Source: Smallanthus sonchifolius
Taxonomy: Eukaryota > Streptophyta > Magnoliopsida > Asterales > Asteraceae
Length of the DNA stretch: 64,000 nt
Direction of reading: 5' to 3'
Assembly (NCBI GenBank): GCA_023525975.1
Contig: CM042039.1
Coordinates: 12,864,501 to 12,928,500, forward strand
Both the position numbers and the translations under genes were made by a program. Under the pieces are notes generated by a model. The model saw only the letters and a list, made by a program, of their open reading frames with translations, was not told the origin of the DNA and did no database searches. This document shows positions 32,498 through 44,323 of the stretch, one piece after another. How positions within the stretch are numbered: the stretch's first letter is position 1; each line of letters starts with the position of its first letter.

Positions 32498-35088
32498 ATG
32501 GCAACTTCAAGTTCAACTAAGTACTCTGGAGGAAACAAACCACCTGCTCTTGTGTCTACAAGGGACTTTGATGACTGGACAAAGAAGATGAAGCTTTTCT
32601 TCCAATTTTATGAACATACTTTTCTGAATTCTATCACTAATGGTCCTCACAAGCCTATTATCACTACTGCTGATGTTCAACGTCCTAAGACAATAGTTGA
32701 ATATGATGAGAAGGATCTTGCTTTGATTGCCCGAGACAACAAGGCTTATGGGACTATTGCTATGGCTCTTCCTATGGATATCTTCAACATCTTTGCTGAG
32801 TATACCACTGCGAAAGACTTATGGGTAGCCTTGTGCACCAGATTTGAGGGAAGTGCTGATGTCAGGGAGAGTAAGAGAGATCTGATCAAGAAGCAGTATG
32901 AGATGTTCAGTAGTGTTAGAGGTGAATCAATGTCTGATTTGATCAACCATTTCTCAAGCATTGTATCTAGGTTGAAAGTAATGGGTGTTGAGTACCCTAC
33001 TCTGGAGCTAAACAAGAAACTACTAGATGCTCTTCCTGAGGAATGGAATATGTATCATATCATGATCAAGAAGACTGAGAATCTGAGTGCTTTGTCTCAA
33101 CAAGAAGTCTACAGCATCCTTGAATCTTATGAGATTGAGATCAAGAAAGGAGCAGTTACTCCAACAAATCAGTGGAAACACAGCTCTTATTACTGGATCA
33201 AGCTCTTCTAGTAGCCCATACTTTCATACTGATGTTCTCCTTCTGCTGCTGCAATTCAACCTACCAACTCCTCTGCTCCTCAGAAGTCCATTACCATGAT
33301 TCCTCATGAATATGTCCCAATCATGACTGCTTTCATGTCGTGCTTGATGCACTGATTTCTGGAAACCTAACACCGGTTAGCTTTCAACCTGATGACTTGG
33401 TGCAGATCAATCCTGATGATTTGGAGAAAATGGGCATTGATTGGTGTACGGACATGCTGACCTTAAGAGCCAAAAGATTCATCAAAAGGAGTGGTTTAGA
33501 CATATTCAAGCAGGGGAAGACACTTGGGTTTGATATCGAGAAGGTGAGATGCTACAATTGTGATCAACCGGGTCACTTTGCCAGAAACTGCAAGGAGCTG
33601 TCCTCCAAGGATCAGCAAGAAAAGAATATTTCCTCTAGAAAACAATCTGCTAATCCTCCCAAGACAAGCACATTTTCAAGTTCCACAGCTCTTGTGTGTC
33701 AAGCTGATGGACACTATCATTGGGGAGAACAAGCTGAGGAAGCTGCTGATAAAACCTTGATGGCTGATGTGGAGGACAAGGGCAAGTGTGTTATGATTGA
33801 ACCTTCTGAGGATCTCACTGTTGTGCCTGCTGAGGTTATTTCTAAACTTTGTAATGCTAGATCTTGCTTAAATGAAATTCAAAAATAAAGATTCATTAAT
33901 CAAACTTTGATTGATGAACGAGATCATATTAAGGTGATGTATGACTCTGTGGCCAAAAATGAGAAACTATACTTAAAGAAAATTCATGATATTTCTAGTG
34001 AAAACCGTTCTTTAATTGTGCAAATTAATACTCAAACCATTAATAATAAAATTTTGAATGAAAGAGTCCAAAAGGCAGAAAAGGCTAAATTACAAGTTGA
34101 CCACATGGATATGGATCAGAAAATTTTGTTTGGTGTAATTGATAAAAAATTTAACAGAAAAGACACAGAGGGTCTTGGTTATAATTCTCATCCACCACCT
34201 TATTCCAAATCAGGTAGATTTGCTTACATGCTTGCTGCTCATGTTCCTACCCCTTTTATGTGCACTTTATCTCCTGATGACTATATTACGTCCTCTGATT
34301 CTGACAGTTTTGCTTCATGTGCAGAATCAAATTGTGTAACTTTCGAAGATGATTGTGATGAGAGTACCAATGTTAGAAATGTTTTAAATGAACTTGAGTT
34401 GGATGAATGTAATAATATGTCCGTGTCAAAACCAGATATTTGTGAACACGTTGAAAACTTATATTTTGATTCTATGCTTGTTGAGCATACGGGATTGGGA
34501 TGTGATATTTCTAAATTTAAAAATGCTTCGCCTTTTGTTCCTAAATCTTTGAATGTTGTGCCATGTGTTACCAAGTTTAAAAGTGCAGGAATTATTGTGA
34601 ATGATGTACCACGTGAAACCATAAGCAACATAGACTTTTTCAGATTAAAGGAAGAACATCGTCTTTAAGACAAAGTTATTGATGAGAGAACCGTCTCATG
34701 TTCAGATGCCTCAACATCACAATCGTCTTCATCTTGTGATGACAATTATCAGGCTAAGATATCTTATGAAAAAGTTTGTTTTAGATGTGGTGCTTCAAAT
34801 CATGTTTCAAAAAGTTATAAATTGACAACCACTGATTGTAATGAAGAATCGTCTCCCAATATTTCCTTGAATTCAAATGTGTCATCTAAGTCTTCTCACA
34901 GTAGAAAATCTAGGCGTAAAAGAATTAAAAATGCTAAAAATTATTTGAAAAGAACCTGGAAAATAAAAAATAATGTTCTATTTGATGACCATGCTTCACC
35001 TAAGGAGGATTCTGATTATGATTCCAATGTGATGTCCTATCCTGACAAGAAACTTCTTGATAGCAATGGTATTGGTCAAAACGTCTAA
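32498..35088 (+). pseudogene. gag of Sirevirus-like element (broken)
   Basis: Start at 32498 (MATSSSTKYSGGNKPP), the only ATG in frame with the gag fold: FDDWTKKMKLFFQ, AKDLWVALCTRFEG, SMSDLINHFSSIVSRL, LDALPEEWNMY. A frameshift near 33170 precedes zinc knuckle 1, CYNCDQPGHFARNC (about 33550). A stop at 33886 is followed by a long Asn/Ser-rich, coiled-coil-like extension. A stop at 34666 precedes a second knuckle-like motif CFRCGASNHVSKS in which the last Cys is Tyr. A stop at 35086 ends the region. The long gag with a C-terminal extension fits Sireviruses. Confidence 0.85.
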
Positions 35089-38000
35089 ATGGTTCGTTGT
35101 GTATAGGGTCAATCAAGAAGAACTGGAGATAACATTTGGCATGTAGATAGTGGATGTTCAAGACATATGACTGGTCATTTTAATTTGCTACAAAATTATC
35201 GTCCAATTGATGGAGAGTATGTAGCTTTTGCTGGCAATCCAAGAGGAGGGAAGATTGAAGGACAAGGAACGGTATCGAACGGTGTAAATAGTCTGGAATT
35301 TGTCAACTTTGTTTCTCAAATGAAGTACAATCTGATGAGTGTTTCTCATATTTGTGACAAGGATTTCTATGCCTTGTTCAATTCAAGAGAATGTCTAATC
35401 TTGAAGCCTGGAGTGGTGATTATAGAAGAACTTATTCTCATGCGTGCTCCCAGAAGATACAACACATACAGCGTGGATATGAACAGCCCATCGGGCATTG
35501 AATCGTGCTTTCTTTCAAAAGCTTCCGAAGATGAATCATTCCTGTGGTATAAGAGGTTGGGACATGTAAAATTCAAAACTATGAACCGACTGGTTCGACG
35601 AAACCTCGTCATTAGATTACCTCTTAAAGATTTCTCTCCTGTGGAACACTGCATCTCATGTTCCAAGGGAAAACAACACAAATCTTCTCACAAGCCTAAA
35701 ACCACAAATTCTATTGACTCTCCTCTCCAATTACTTCACATGGATCTCTTCGGTCCTGTGAGTGTCATGAGTCTTGGACGAAAGTCGTACTGCTTAGTGG
35801 TAACCGATGATTTCTCTTGGTTTACTTGGGTGTTCTTTCTAGCTAAGAAAGATGAGACGCCAGAGATTTTGAAAACCTATCTGCTTCAAATTGAGAACCT
35901 CTTCAATCTAAGTGTGAAAACTATCTGCAACGATCATGGAACATAATTCAAAAATGCCACTCTTGATTCCTTCTATGAAAGCAAAGGAATTTCTTGGCAA
36001 TTCAGTGCACCTCGTACTCCTCAACAAAATGGTGTAGCTGAAAGGAGAAACCGCACTTTAATTGAAGCTGCACAAACTATGATTGTTAACTCTAAGCTTC
36101 CCGTGACTTTCTGGGCTAAGGCGGTCAACACTGCATGTTTTGTGCAAAATCGGGTTCTCATCACCAAAAGTTGAAACAAGACACCTTATGAGATCATGTA
36201 CAAGCGCAAGTCAGTTATTGATTTCTTCATAAAATTTGGGTGTGTGTGCATAATGCTGAATACTTCAGATCAGTTGAACAAGTTTGAAGCCAAAGCTGAT
36301 GAATGCTATTTTGTGCGGTACTCATCCAATCAATGAGTTTTTCGTGTCTACCATAAGAGGAGAAGGATAGTGCTGGAGTCCATTGATATCAATTGGCATG
36401 AAAACAATCATACGGACACATGAGACGGTCCTAATTGGCTTTTTGATGTCGAATCTTTGTTTAAGTCATTTAATCTTCCCGTGTTATCAAATGAATTAAC
36501 TCCTGCTAATCCTTATTTTTCTATGAACAATCTAGGGAACATCAATGCTCAAAGTTCCTCTTCATCCATTCAAAATGAAATCCCTGCACCTGCTGATGCT
36601 GAATCCAATATGGACTCTTCTGGTTCTTGTGCAACAAGTGAAACTGTTGAAGACAACGCAATTCCAATAGCAGATGTTGCACCACAATCACCTGCTGAAG
36701 ATCCTATTGATAATGTAGCTGATCTTCCTGCTGAAAATATTACAAATTTGGAAGAAGTCTTGGAAGAAGATGAGATTCCTCAGTTGAGAATTCACAAGAA
36801 TCATCCCACCGACAACATCATTGGTTCACTCAATGTGGGTGTTCATACCCGGAGTGCATGTGATGCTTTAGATAACAACATGTTCTCATGTTTCATATCT
36901 CAAGTCGAACCTAAGAATATCAAAGCAGCTTTCCTTGAGAATAGCTGGGTGGAAGCCATGCAAGAAGAGTTACAGCAATTCTCAAAGTTGAATGTGTGGA
37001 ATCTGGTGGATCTTCCCAAGAACAAAGTACCTATCGGCACTCGTTGGGTATTTCAAAACAAAAAGGATGAAGGAGGAATTGTGGTTCGAAACAAAGCTCG
37101 TTTGGTTGTTCAAGGCTTTTATCAAGAAGAAGGGATTGACTTTGAGGAAGTCTTTGCACCAGTGGCTCGCTTAGAAGCCATCAGAATGTTTCTCGCCTAT
37201 GCAGCCTACATGGACTTCACTGTTCATCAAATGGATGTCAAAATCGCATTTCTGTATGGAAAAGTTCAAGAGAAAGTATATGTCATGCAGCCACCGGGTT
37301 TCCTTGATCCTAACTTTCCAAACCGTGTCTACAAGTTAGACAAGGCCTTGTATGGTCTTCATTAAGCACCTCGTACGTGGTATGAAACATTATCAAAACA
37401 TTTTCTTGAGAATGGTTTCACACGAGGAGCAATTAACCAAACTTTGTTCAAACGGAAGGATGGAAAGGATACCATCATGGTGCAAATTTATGTGGATGAA
37501 ATCATTTTTGGATCTACCAATCCTCGTCTTTGCAAAGAATTTGAAGAAGTGATGCGTTCTAAGTTTGAAATGAGCTATATGGGAGAAATGAAATTTTTTT
37601 TTGGGACTACAAGTTGATTAGTCTAAGTCAGGAATCCTCATCCATCAAGAGAAATACGTGAAAGAGATCCTGCCCAAGTTTAAAATGGCTGATTCCCACC
37701 CAGTCAAAACTCCCATGGAAGTTCGACATTGTCTGTCTCCCGATCTGGATGGTGAAAGCGTTGATCAGCACCTTTATCGCTCTATGATAGGTTCTCTCAT
37801 GTATCTCACTGCAAGCAGACCCGACATCATGTTTGCTGTGTGCTTGTGTGCACTCTTTCAGGCTAATCCTAAACTCTCTCATTTATCTGCTGTCAAACGT
37901 ATTTTGAGATATTTAAAGTATAAGCCAAAATTGGGTCTGTGGTATCTTAAAAATGATTTGTTTGATCTTGTGGATTATTCAGATTCAGAATACAGGGGAT

Positions 38001-38431
38001 GCAACTTAGACCAAAAATCCACTTCTGGAGGTTGTCAGTTCCTTGGCAACCGCCTTGTCTCATGGCAATGTAAGAAACAATCCACTGTTTCCCAATCCAC
38101 CGCCAAAGCCGAATACGTTGCCGCCGCCCTCTGTTGTTCCCAAGTCAGATGGATACACCATTAGATGCTTGACTATGGGATCACATTCCATGAGACACCC
38201 ATTCTGTGTGACAACACTACCGTTCCCCATATCACCAAAAACCCAGTTCAGCATTCCAAAATAAAACACATTGAAATCAAACATCACTTTATCTGTGATT
38301 GTGTTGAAAAGAAACACATCCAAATCGTTGAGGTCAAAACCGATAAGCAAACCGCAGACATCTTCATAAAAGCTTTTGACTCTACCAGATTTGCCCAACT
38401 GGTGGAAATGCTCGGCATGATCAATTTTTAG
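35089..38431 (+). pseudogene. pol of Sirevirus-like element (PR-IN-RT-RH, broken)
   Basis: Protease WHVDSGCSRHM (active DSG kept, about 35139). GAG-pre-integrase LGHVKFKTMNRL and CISCSKGKQHK. Integrase LLHMDLFGP and TICNDHG, then a stop at 35944 where the acidic residue following Gly-Thr is usual, and NGVAERRNRTL. Further stops at about 36170, 36334 and 36421. RT: WVFQNKKDEGG, KARLVVQGF, MDVKIAFLYG, a stop at 37363 within the GLKQAP-like motif, and YVDE where YVDD is expected (Glu codon 37498). A frameshift lies in a T8 run near 37600. RNase H: SLMYLTASRPDI, DYSDSEYRG, STAKAEYVAAA, LCDNTT, TADIF. Ends at TAG 38429. Confidence 0.9.
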
Positions 38432-40540
38432 TAATATTTGTGAATATTAGTGTGTTTAATGTTTATGATTAATTATTAATAAAATTCCAAAAAAAAAATC
38501 TGAACAGTTCTTTCCGTTACAAGCAAATCTTTTGGGGGAGAAATAAGAATTTAATATGTCAAAAAGAAAAAAAAATTGATTGAAAAGAATTGCTTTGAAT
38601 ATAGTCTTACAAGTGGTTTTGTTATAGGAAAATTGAATTTGACCTTTGAGAAATGATAGATTTTGATCTCATCTCTTGGACATGGAATGGACCGAAAGCG
38701 AGGGTGTTTACTGAGGTATAGCTGGTAGGCCCGACATATGGTTAAAACTTGTAAGTAGTGTGAAAACCTAAAACATATCTCATAATTGTGTGTTTGAACC
38801 CATTATTGAAACATCTAACCCATTTTATATATCTAAGAAAACCAATTCAATCAGATACAGTCTTACGTGTTGGATTCCAATTCATACGCCCAGTGACCGT
38901 CAAAGTAACTGTATTTACCACCGATGAACCCGTATGTTTTGCTTACGCAAAGATCTCGGGTGTTCATCCTTTTCCCATCCACTTGGATGATTTGACCCCG
39001 TCCGTTTTGCTTACGCAAAGATCTCGGGTGTTCAAAATTTTTCTATCCGCTTGGATAATTTTACGACTTCTTCTGTTTGCTTACGCAAAGATCTAGAATG
39101 TTCGTAGCTTTTTAATATCTACTTGGATATTTTTCATTTTAAAATCTTCTAATCCACTTGGATTTCTTATTTTTCTTTGGTGGTACTTTGAAATTACTAA
39201 GATAGTACCTTGGTTAATCAGAAAGAGATGATAGGATGAAGATGGGTATTTCTTGAGGATTGATAGGTTTTTAAAAACCATTTTATTTCAATATGTGGGC
39301 TACACCTTGTATCTTGCTTAAATGGTACCTTATAATCACATGAATTCTATGTACAAGCAAATGTTCGGGTTTACTTTGCACAAATATCAGCTATCTTCAG
39401 GGACTCACAGTAGCTGGTTGCAAAAGGAAGTGTTTCAAGAGACTGCCCAGATCTGATCTCATGTTGGATCTTTTCCAAGAAGATAAGTGTAAATATCTTG
39501 TGAACAATTTGTGTTTTATTATTTTATTTTCTCTGTTCTTTGCCTATCGAAACTCCAAAGTCAGTCGAAACTATCTTTTTTCTATCGAAACTCCAAAGTC
39601 AGCCGAAACTATCCTTTGCCTGTCGAAACTCCAAATCACCCGAAACTTCTTTTGCCCATCGAAACTAGTAGTTTCGATAGGGGCATTTTGGTCATTACCG
39701 TCATGAGAAATTAAATGTGTTCATAGTCAAGTTTCTTCGTCATCAAGCCTCACTTTACCGTCTCCGATCATTTTACACCTTCTCTCACACACACAAAAGC
39801 TCTCAAACCTTCAGTCTAAGTTGTGAAATCAGTGTTTCTCACCTGATCCTCCTTCGTCGTCTTCATCAGGTAACATTTCTGGGTGTGACTGATCAAAATG
39901 TAGACCTAGGGCTTGAATTCTGAGGTCTTTGATGACTAAATATTCATAATCACGATCGTTTTGGTTCTATTTACTGATTACATCATCTACATTATCTGTG
40001 TTTTAACATATTTGTGTATATATTTGCAGTTTTATCCATGAATCATTGGTAAGATGAAGTTTCGACTTTCACATGCCACTCTTAATCCTTCTTTTATCTG
40101 TTTCATGTTCATGAGTTTGTATATCTTATTTGAGTCTAGTGTCTGGGCGTGCTAAGTATGTTCAAGGGTTTAGGCATCGAAACTAAGGAGTTTCAATAAA
40201 AAGATGCTTATCTTTCAAAAAAAATTAGGTTTTTCAAAACATAAATAGGTTTTCAATCGAAACTAGTAGTTTCGACACCCAAACTTGTCCTAGTCACTTT
40301 GCCCGAAACTAGTTGCTTCGATCGAAACTAGAAGTTTCGATAAGACTTCTCTGAAACTTTCTAAGTATTGATCGAAACTTATTGTTTCGATCGAAACTAG
40401 TAGTTTCGATAAGGCAGTTTTCTTAAATGTCTAAGTATTGTTTCGATTGAAACTAGTTGTTTCGATAGGGGTTGTCTCAGAAATTTGTCTAAGTGTTAGA
40501 CTGAGTAGTTTCGACCAGGGTTCTGTTGAAATTCTTCTAA
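38432..40540 (+). other. Non-coding region between pol and the post-pol ORF
   Basis: Contains a purine tract TTTTGGGGGAGAAAT (38529), a 69-bp tandem repeat, and ATCGAAACT half-sites at 39545-39680 and 40170-40520, including perfect palindromes at 39658 and 40390. CATCAGGTAACAT (39866) and TTTGTTTGCAGGG (40565) look like splice donor and acceptor, so it may be a spliced leader for the downstream ORF. Confidence 0.6.
38937..39140 (+). repeat. Tandem repeat, about 69 bp, three units
   Basis: Units start at GCTTACGCAAAGATCT (38941, 39009, 39079) and contain CCACTTGGATGAT-like second halves. Confidence 0.9.
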
Positions 40541-40555
40541 GTGTCAATCTTTGAT

Positions 40556-43428
40556 GAATTCTGTTTGTTTGCAGGGACGGATCTTCTATTTGTAAAGAGG
40601 CACAATGTCTATGCTTTTCTTGATGCTAATGATCCAAAGGCTGCAAAGTTTGTTCTAGTCCTAACCTTCCTGGCAAACTCCAACATTAGCTTCGCCATCA
40701 GTCAGAATATACCTGTCTTCGAAACCTCAATCAGGCAATTCTGGGAGACTGCAGAAATCATAACTATTGACAATGTGGAGCACATTAGGGTTGTTGTTCA
40801 TGATCAAGAGGTTGCATTTTCTGAAGCAACTGTTAGAGAAGCCTTGCACCTAAATGATGACCCTGCTGCACCAATTGAGTTTCCAAACTTCTATGTCAAA
40901 GAATGCTTCAGAAGAATGGGTCATCTTGACGAGTTCAAAAGTGGTCAGATTATCAAGAACTCCTTACCAAGGCACTGGAGATATATAGTGCACGTGTTCA
41001 TTCTCTGCCTATCAATCAAAAAGGGTGGCTTCAATTAAGCAAATATTACAATGGCCTCAGCAATTTCGGGCTTAACCATGGGCTGGAACTACAATTTTTC
41101 TGGTTTAATATTCAGACAATTAAAGGACAACCTGACAGGAGCAGTGAAGGAAAAATTTCTTACATATCCAAGATTCCTGCAGATTATCGTCAACCACCTT
41201 CATTCCAAGCTTCAACAAGGTGGAAACACTTTTGTGTTCAATCATATGTTAGCCAAGACTCTCAGTTATATGAGAAGTACAAACAAGAGAACCAACAGGG
41301 CTATTGCTGACATTCCCATGTTCGGTCATGTCATTGGCGAAGAAGAAGAGTTCATTCCAGATATTGACCCTGATCTAGAAGAAGAAGATATGTCATCCGA
41401 GGAAGAAGAAATGGAGATTGAGCAAGATGAAGGGAATCAGCAAGAGGCTGGGGCTGAAGCTGAGGTTGACTTTGAAATTGAAATACCTCATGTACAAGAA
41501 GAAGAACAACTTATTGATGAGCCTGTGCAAGAGGCTACATTTGTTGAGGAAGTTCAGATCCATGTTGAGCCAGTGGCCAATGTAGATGCTGGTATTCATG
41601 AGGGTGAGGAAGAGGTTGCAGAGTCAAGTGGGACTCTAGATGCGGGAATCTATGGTTCAGAATACTACACGTCTGATTCCGATATTCAGACTGAACCACC
41701 TGCATCATCCTCCAAGAGGCCAGCTGACACAGACTCAGACTATGAACTTGAAGAGCCTATGGCCAAGAAAATTAAAACTGGATTTGAAGATGTTTCATCC
41801 TCCTCTGACTAAAGTGCTGACACACCACAACCAACACCTCAACCCACACCACCTCCATCACCTCAACAAGTACATATCCCTACACCATCTCCATCACCTC
41901 AACATGCAAATATTCCAACTCCACCTACCTCACCATCCCATGAACCAACAACATCTGTACCGAGAGTCAAAACCTTAAGTCTGGAAGTGAAGAGGCTACA
42001 AGATCATGTTCAAAAGAAAGATGAAGTTATTGAAGGCTTAAGACCTGAGTTGAATGAGTGCAAGGAAGAGGTTAAAGACCTGAAGCTGAAAGTTGGAGGT
42101 TTACATACTCAGCTTGAAACCCAACAAAGACTCATTTCAAAACAGCATGAAGAATACAAGGCCTTAGCTGAAATAGTCGAACAACTCAAAGCCTCTCTGA
42201 TAAAGACTGTGCAACAACAAACAACCACTTCAACAGCTCAAGGGGAGACCACATCTAGTGTTGAACCCTCGTCTCCGGCCTTTGTCACTGATCCAGAGTC
42301 TCCAATGACTATCTATACTGGCCATGCTACCAAGACAAAGGAGGCTGTTGAAGTTAAGGTTGAAGAACAAGAGTTCGACCTTCCCTCAGCAAGTGAGAGA
42401 AGAGAAGCAAGGAAGAGAGGGAAGGGAACTGTGGCTGAGGTAGAGACTGTAATTCTTGATGAAGAGGATGTACCATCTGATGATGAGCTTAATGCCCTCC
42501 TTGATGAAATAGACAATTTCGGGTATTGTTACCTTCATCCAGAAATTCTACCTACTGAGGAAAGAGAGACTGAAAATACGAGGTACTTCACAGAGAAGGG
42601 AGATGAAATTCAAGCCCTTTCTGATGAAAAGAAAACAGAATAAGATGTTCAGGTTAACATTGTTAAGCCTGTTATTCCTGAACTAGCCACCACTGCATCA
42701 GAAGCTACTCAGACTCCAACACAACCTCCCATTGATCCTCAATACCCAAAGGAGAACCCATAAACATACCAGAGGAGAGCCCACAAACATACGAATGGAT
42801 AGCTGAACACCAAGAGCTTAAGAGGCCTTCTGTTGGTTGGAAATATGATGCAGAAAGACAGTTGTTTATAATCAGAAGATATAAGGGAGGAGTTCAACAC
42901 TTCAAGGATATGACTGACTTCCAGACTATCCCCTTCTATGACCTTAGAGATTTGGCCAAACTTCCCCTTCAAAACCCTGGGAATGCCATGATGGCCTCTG
43001 ATTTTGAACACTTCCTACACAACCAGGTGAACTGTGACTTCAAGGGGATGAAGCCAAAAAAGACCAAGAAAAAGATTTCAAAAACCAGGTTTCATCCCAA
43101 GACAAAGAAACCATATATCTTCTTGAGGTACAACACGCCCAAACTCACAAGACCATCACTATTCCCAAGACCATGCCTGTCCAACTACAAACTTTCAGAA
43201 AATGGTACTACAATCCAAACATTGGCAGTGCCGTGATCGAGTGTGAAGGCAAGGAAGACATTGTCATCTTTGAGCCTATGGAGCTGTTAAAGTTTCAACC
43301 TGAAGATCTGGAGGTGCTATTCCAGAATCACATTCAGGCTTACAGTGATGAAGATGAGGCGGATGCCAAGGCCTATCAACGGGTTGTGTCTTTCCATGTT
43401 AAACCTTACATCCTAAGAACTACTGAAG
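40556..43428 (+). pseudogene. Post-pol (env-position) ORF of Sirevirus-like element (broken)
   Basis: Frame 1: TDLLFVKRHNVYAFLDAND, VFETSIRQFWETAE, FPNFYVKECFRRMGHL, LPRHWRYIVHVFILCLS, a stop at 41036, then LTMGWNYNFSGLIFRQL, YPRFLQIIVNHL, and an acidic stretch with EEE clusters. A stop at 41810 is followed by a Pro-rich repeat (TPQPTPPPSP) and a long coiled coil (about 41960-42210), then more acidic sequence to a stop at 42641. After frame changes come GWKYDAERQLFIIRRYKGG and QTFRKWYYNPNIGS. The IRQFWETA/HWRYIVH pattern is typical of large post-pol ORFs in composite copia elements. The Pro-rich plus coiled-coil layout is that described for SIRE1 env-like proteins. No transmembrane span is obvious, so an envelope function is not supported here. 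Confidence 0.75.
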
Positions 43429-44276
43429 TGTCACACCCCCAAATTCCACTAACGGAGTTTTACCGTTTGGAAGGTGACACACCAGGATCTCAGTCATTAG
43501 TTACATCAAACGACACTATATGAGACTTAACAAGTCATAACATAAATGTTCGGAGTCAAATGCAGAAGCGTACCGTTCGGTGTTCTTTGTTGATTCTCAG
43601 ATTGAATTGCCGTAAGAAACAGCTTCAGAGGTGTTTGTATAATGTGCACAATGTGTTGAATTGTGAATTGGTAACCAGATTTAGTCGAATTCGACCGTAT
43701 AAGACCATAGTGTTGACGGTTATAGCTTAAATGCTCATTAATGGGTTTAATCCGACAATGATGATGATTAAATCGAGAGTTATGATCGTTAATGCAGTGT
43801 ACGTGTTATATCAGTTACAAAATCAAACGGAAAAGCGATCGTAGAGTTTGAATTGAATCAAACCAACCGGTTTGACTTTCTACAGTCAAACAGAAATCAA
43901 AATTAGGGTAATTACATATCTAGTCACTCTGATTTCATGCATATAAGTTTAGGAATTAACGGATCTAGTCCTTATGGTTTGAATTTGGGTTAAGAACAAG
44001 TCTGTTTTACTTTCAAAAGTCAACAGGAACTAGATTCATTCAATTTTAACTTTCAGAGGTCAACAGAATGGGTTTTGACTAATTACACAACCAGTCCTTG
44101 TAGTTTGAGTTTGGAAATTGGCATAAATAGTCCCTAGGGTTTAAGATAAGTTAACTTTAACCGGATTTAAATAATGGAGTTAGACTGGAAAAGTCCGGAT
44201 TGTCAAATCATCCCCTAGTTGAAAGAATTTTCGTCCTGAAAATTAAAAAAATAAAAAAATTTCTGAGGGTGTCACA
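43429..44276 (-). repeat. 3' LTR of the chromovirus-like element
   Basis: 848 bp, TGTCACACCCCC on the left and GAGGGTGTCACA on the right. A 38-bp stretch at 44209 (CATCCCCTAGTTGAAAG...) is repeated just outside the LTR at 44277, so the right boundary may have been duplicated. Confidence 0.75.
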
Positions 44277-44323
44277 TCATCCCTAGTTGAAAGAATTTTC
44301 GTCCCGAAAATTAGAATAGTACT

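Larger units (their letters stand above)
31284..43428 (+). mobile_element. Autonomous-type Sirevirus-like copia element (broken, 3' end lost)
   Basis: LTR B, primer site, leader with ATCGAAACTA repeats (32107-32490), gag (32498 on), pol to 38431, a long non-coding stretch, then a post-pol ORF (about 40556-43428). Gag-pol order is copia, and the ORF after pol is the env position seen in Sireviruses such as SIRE1. The element is cut at 43429 by a Ty3 LTR and no 3' LTR survives in the window. Stops and frameshifts occur throughout. Confidence 0.82.

Noticed and set aside
40541..40573. ATG at 40541 as the start of the post-pol ORF
   Set aside because: The residues before GTDLLF are not of the same character and a good acceptor TTTGTTTGCAG lies at about 40565-40575, so the start is probably in an upstream exon.
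41393..41599. Minus-strand ORFs over acidic or Ser-rich coding (also 42313-42516, 34281-34631)
   Set aside because: They are antisense shadows of GAA/GAG-rich coding sequence.
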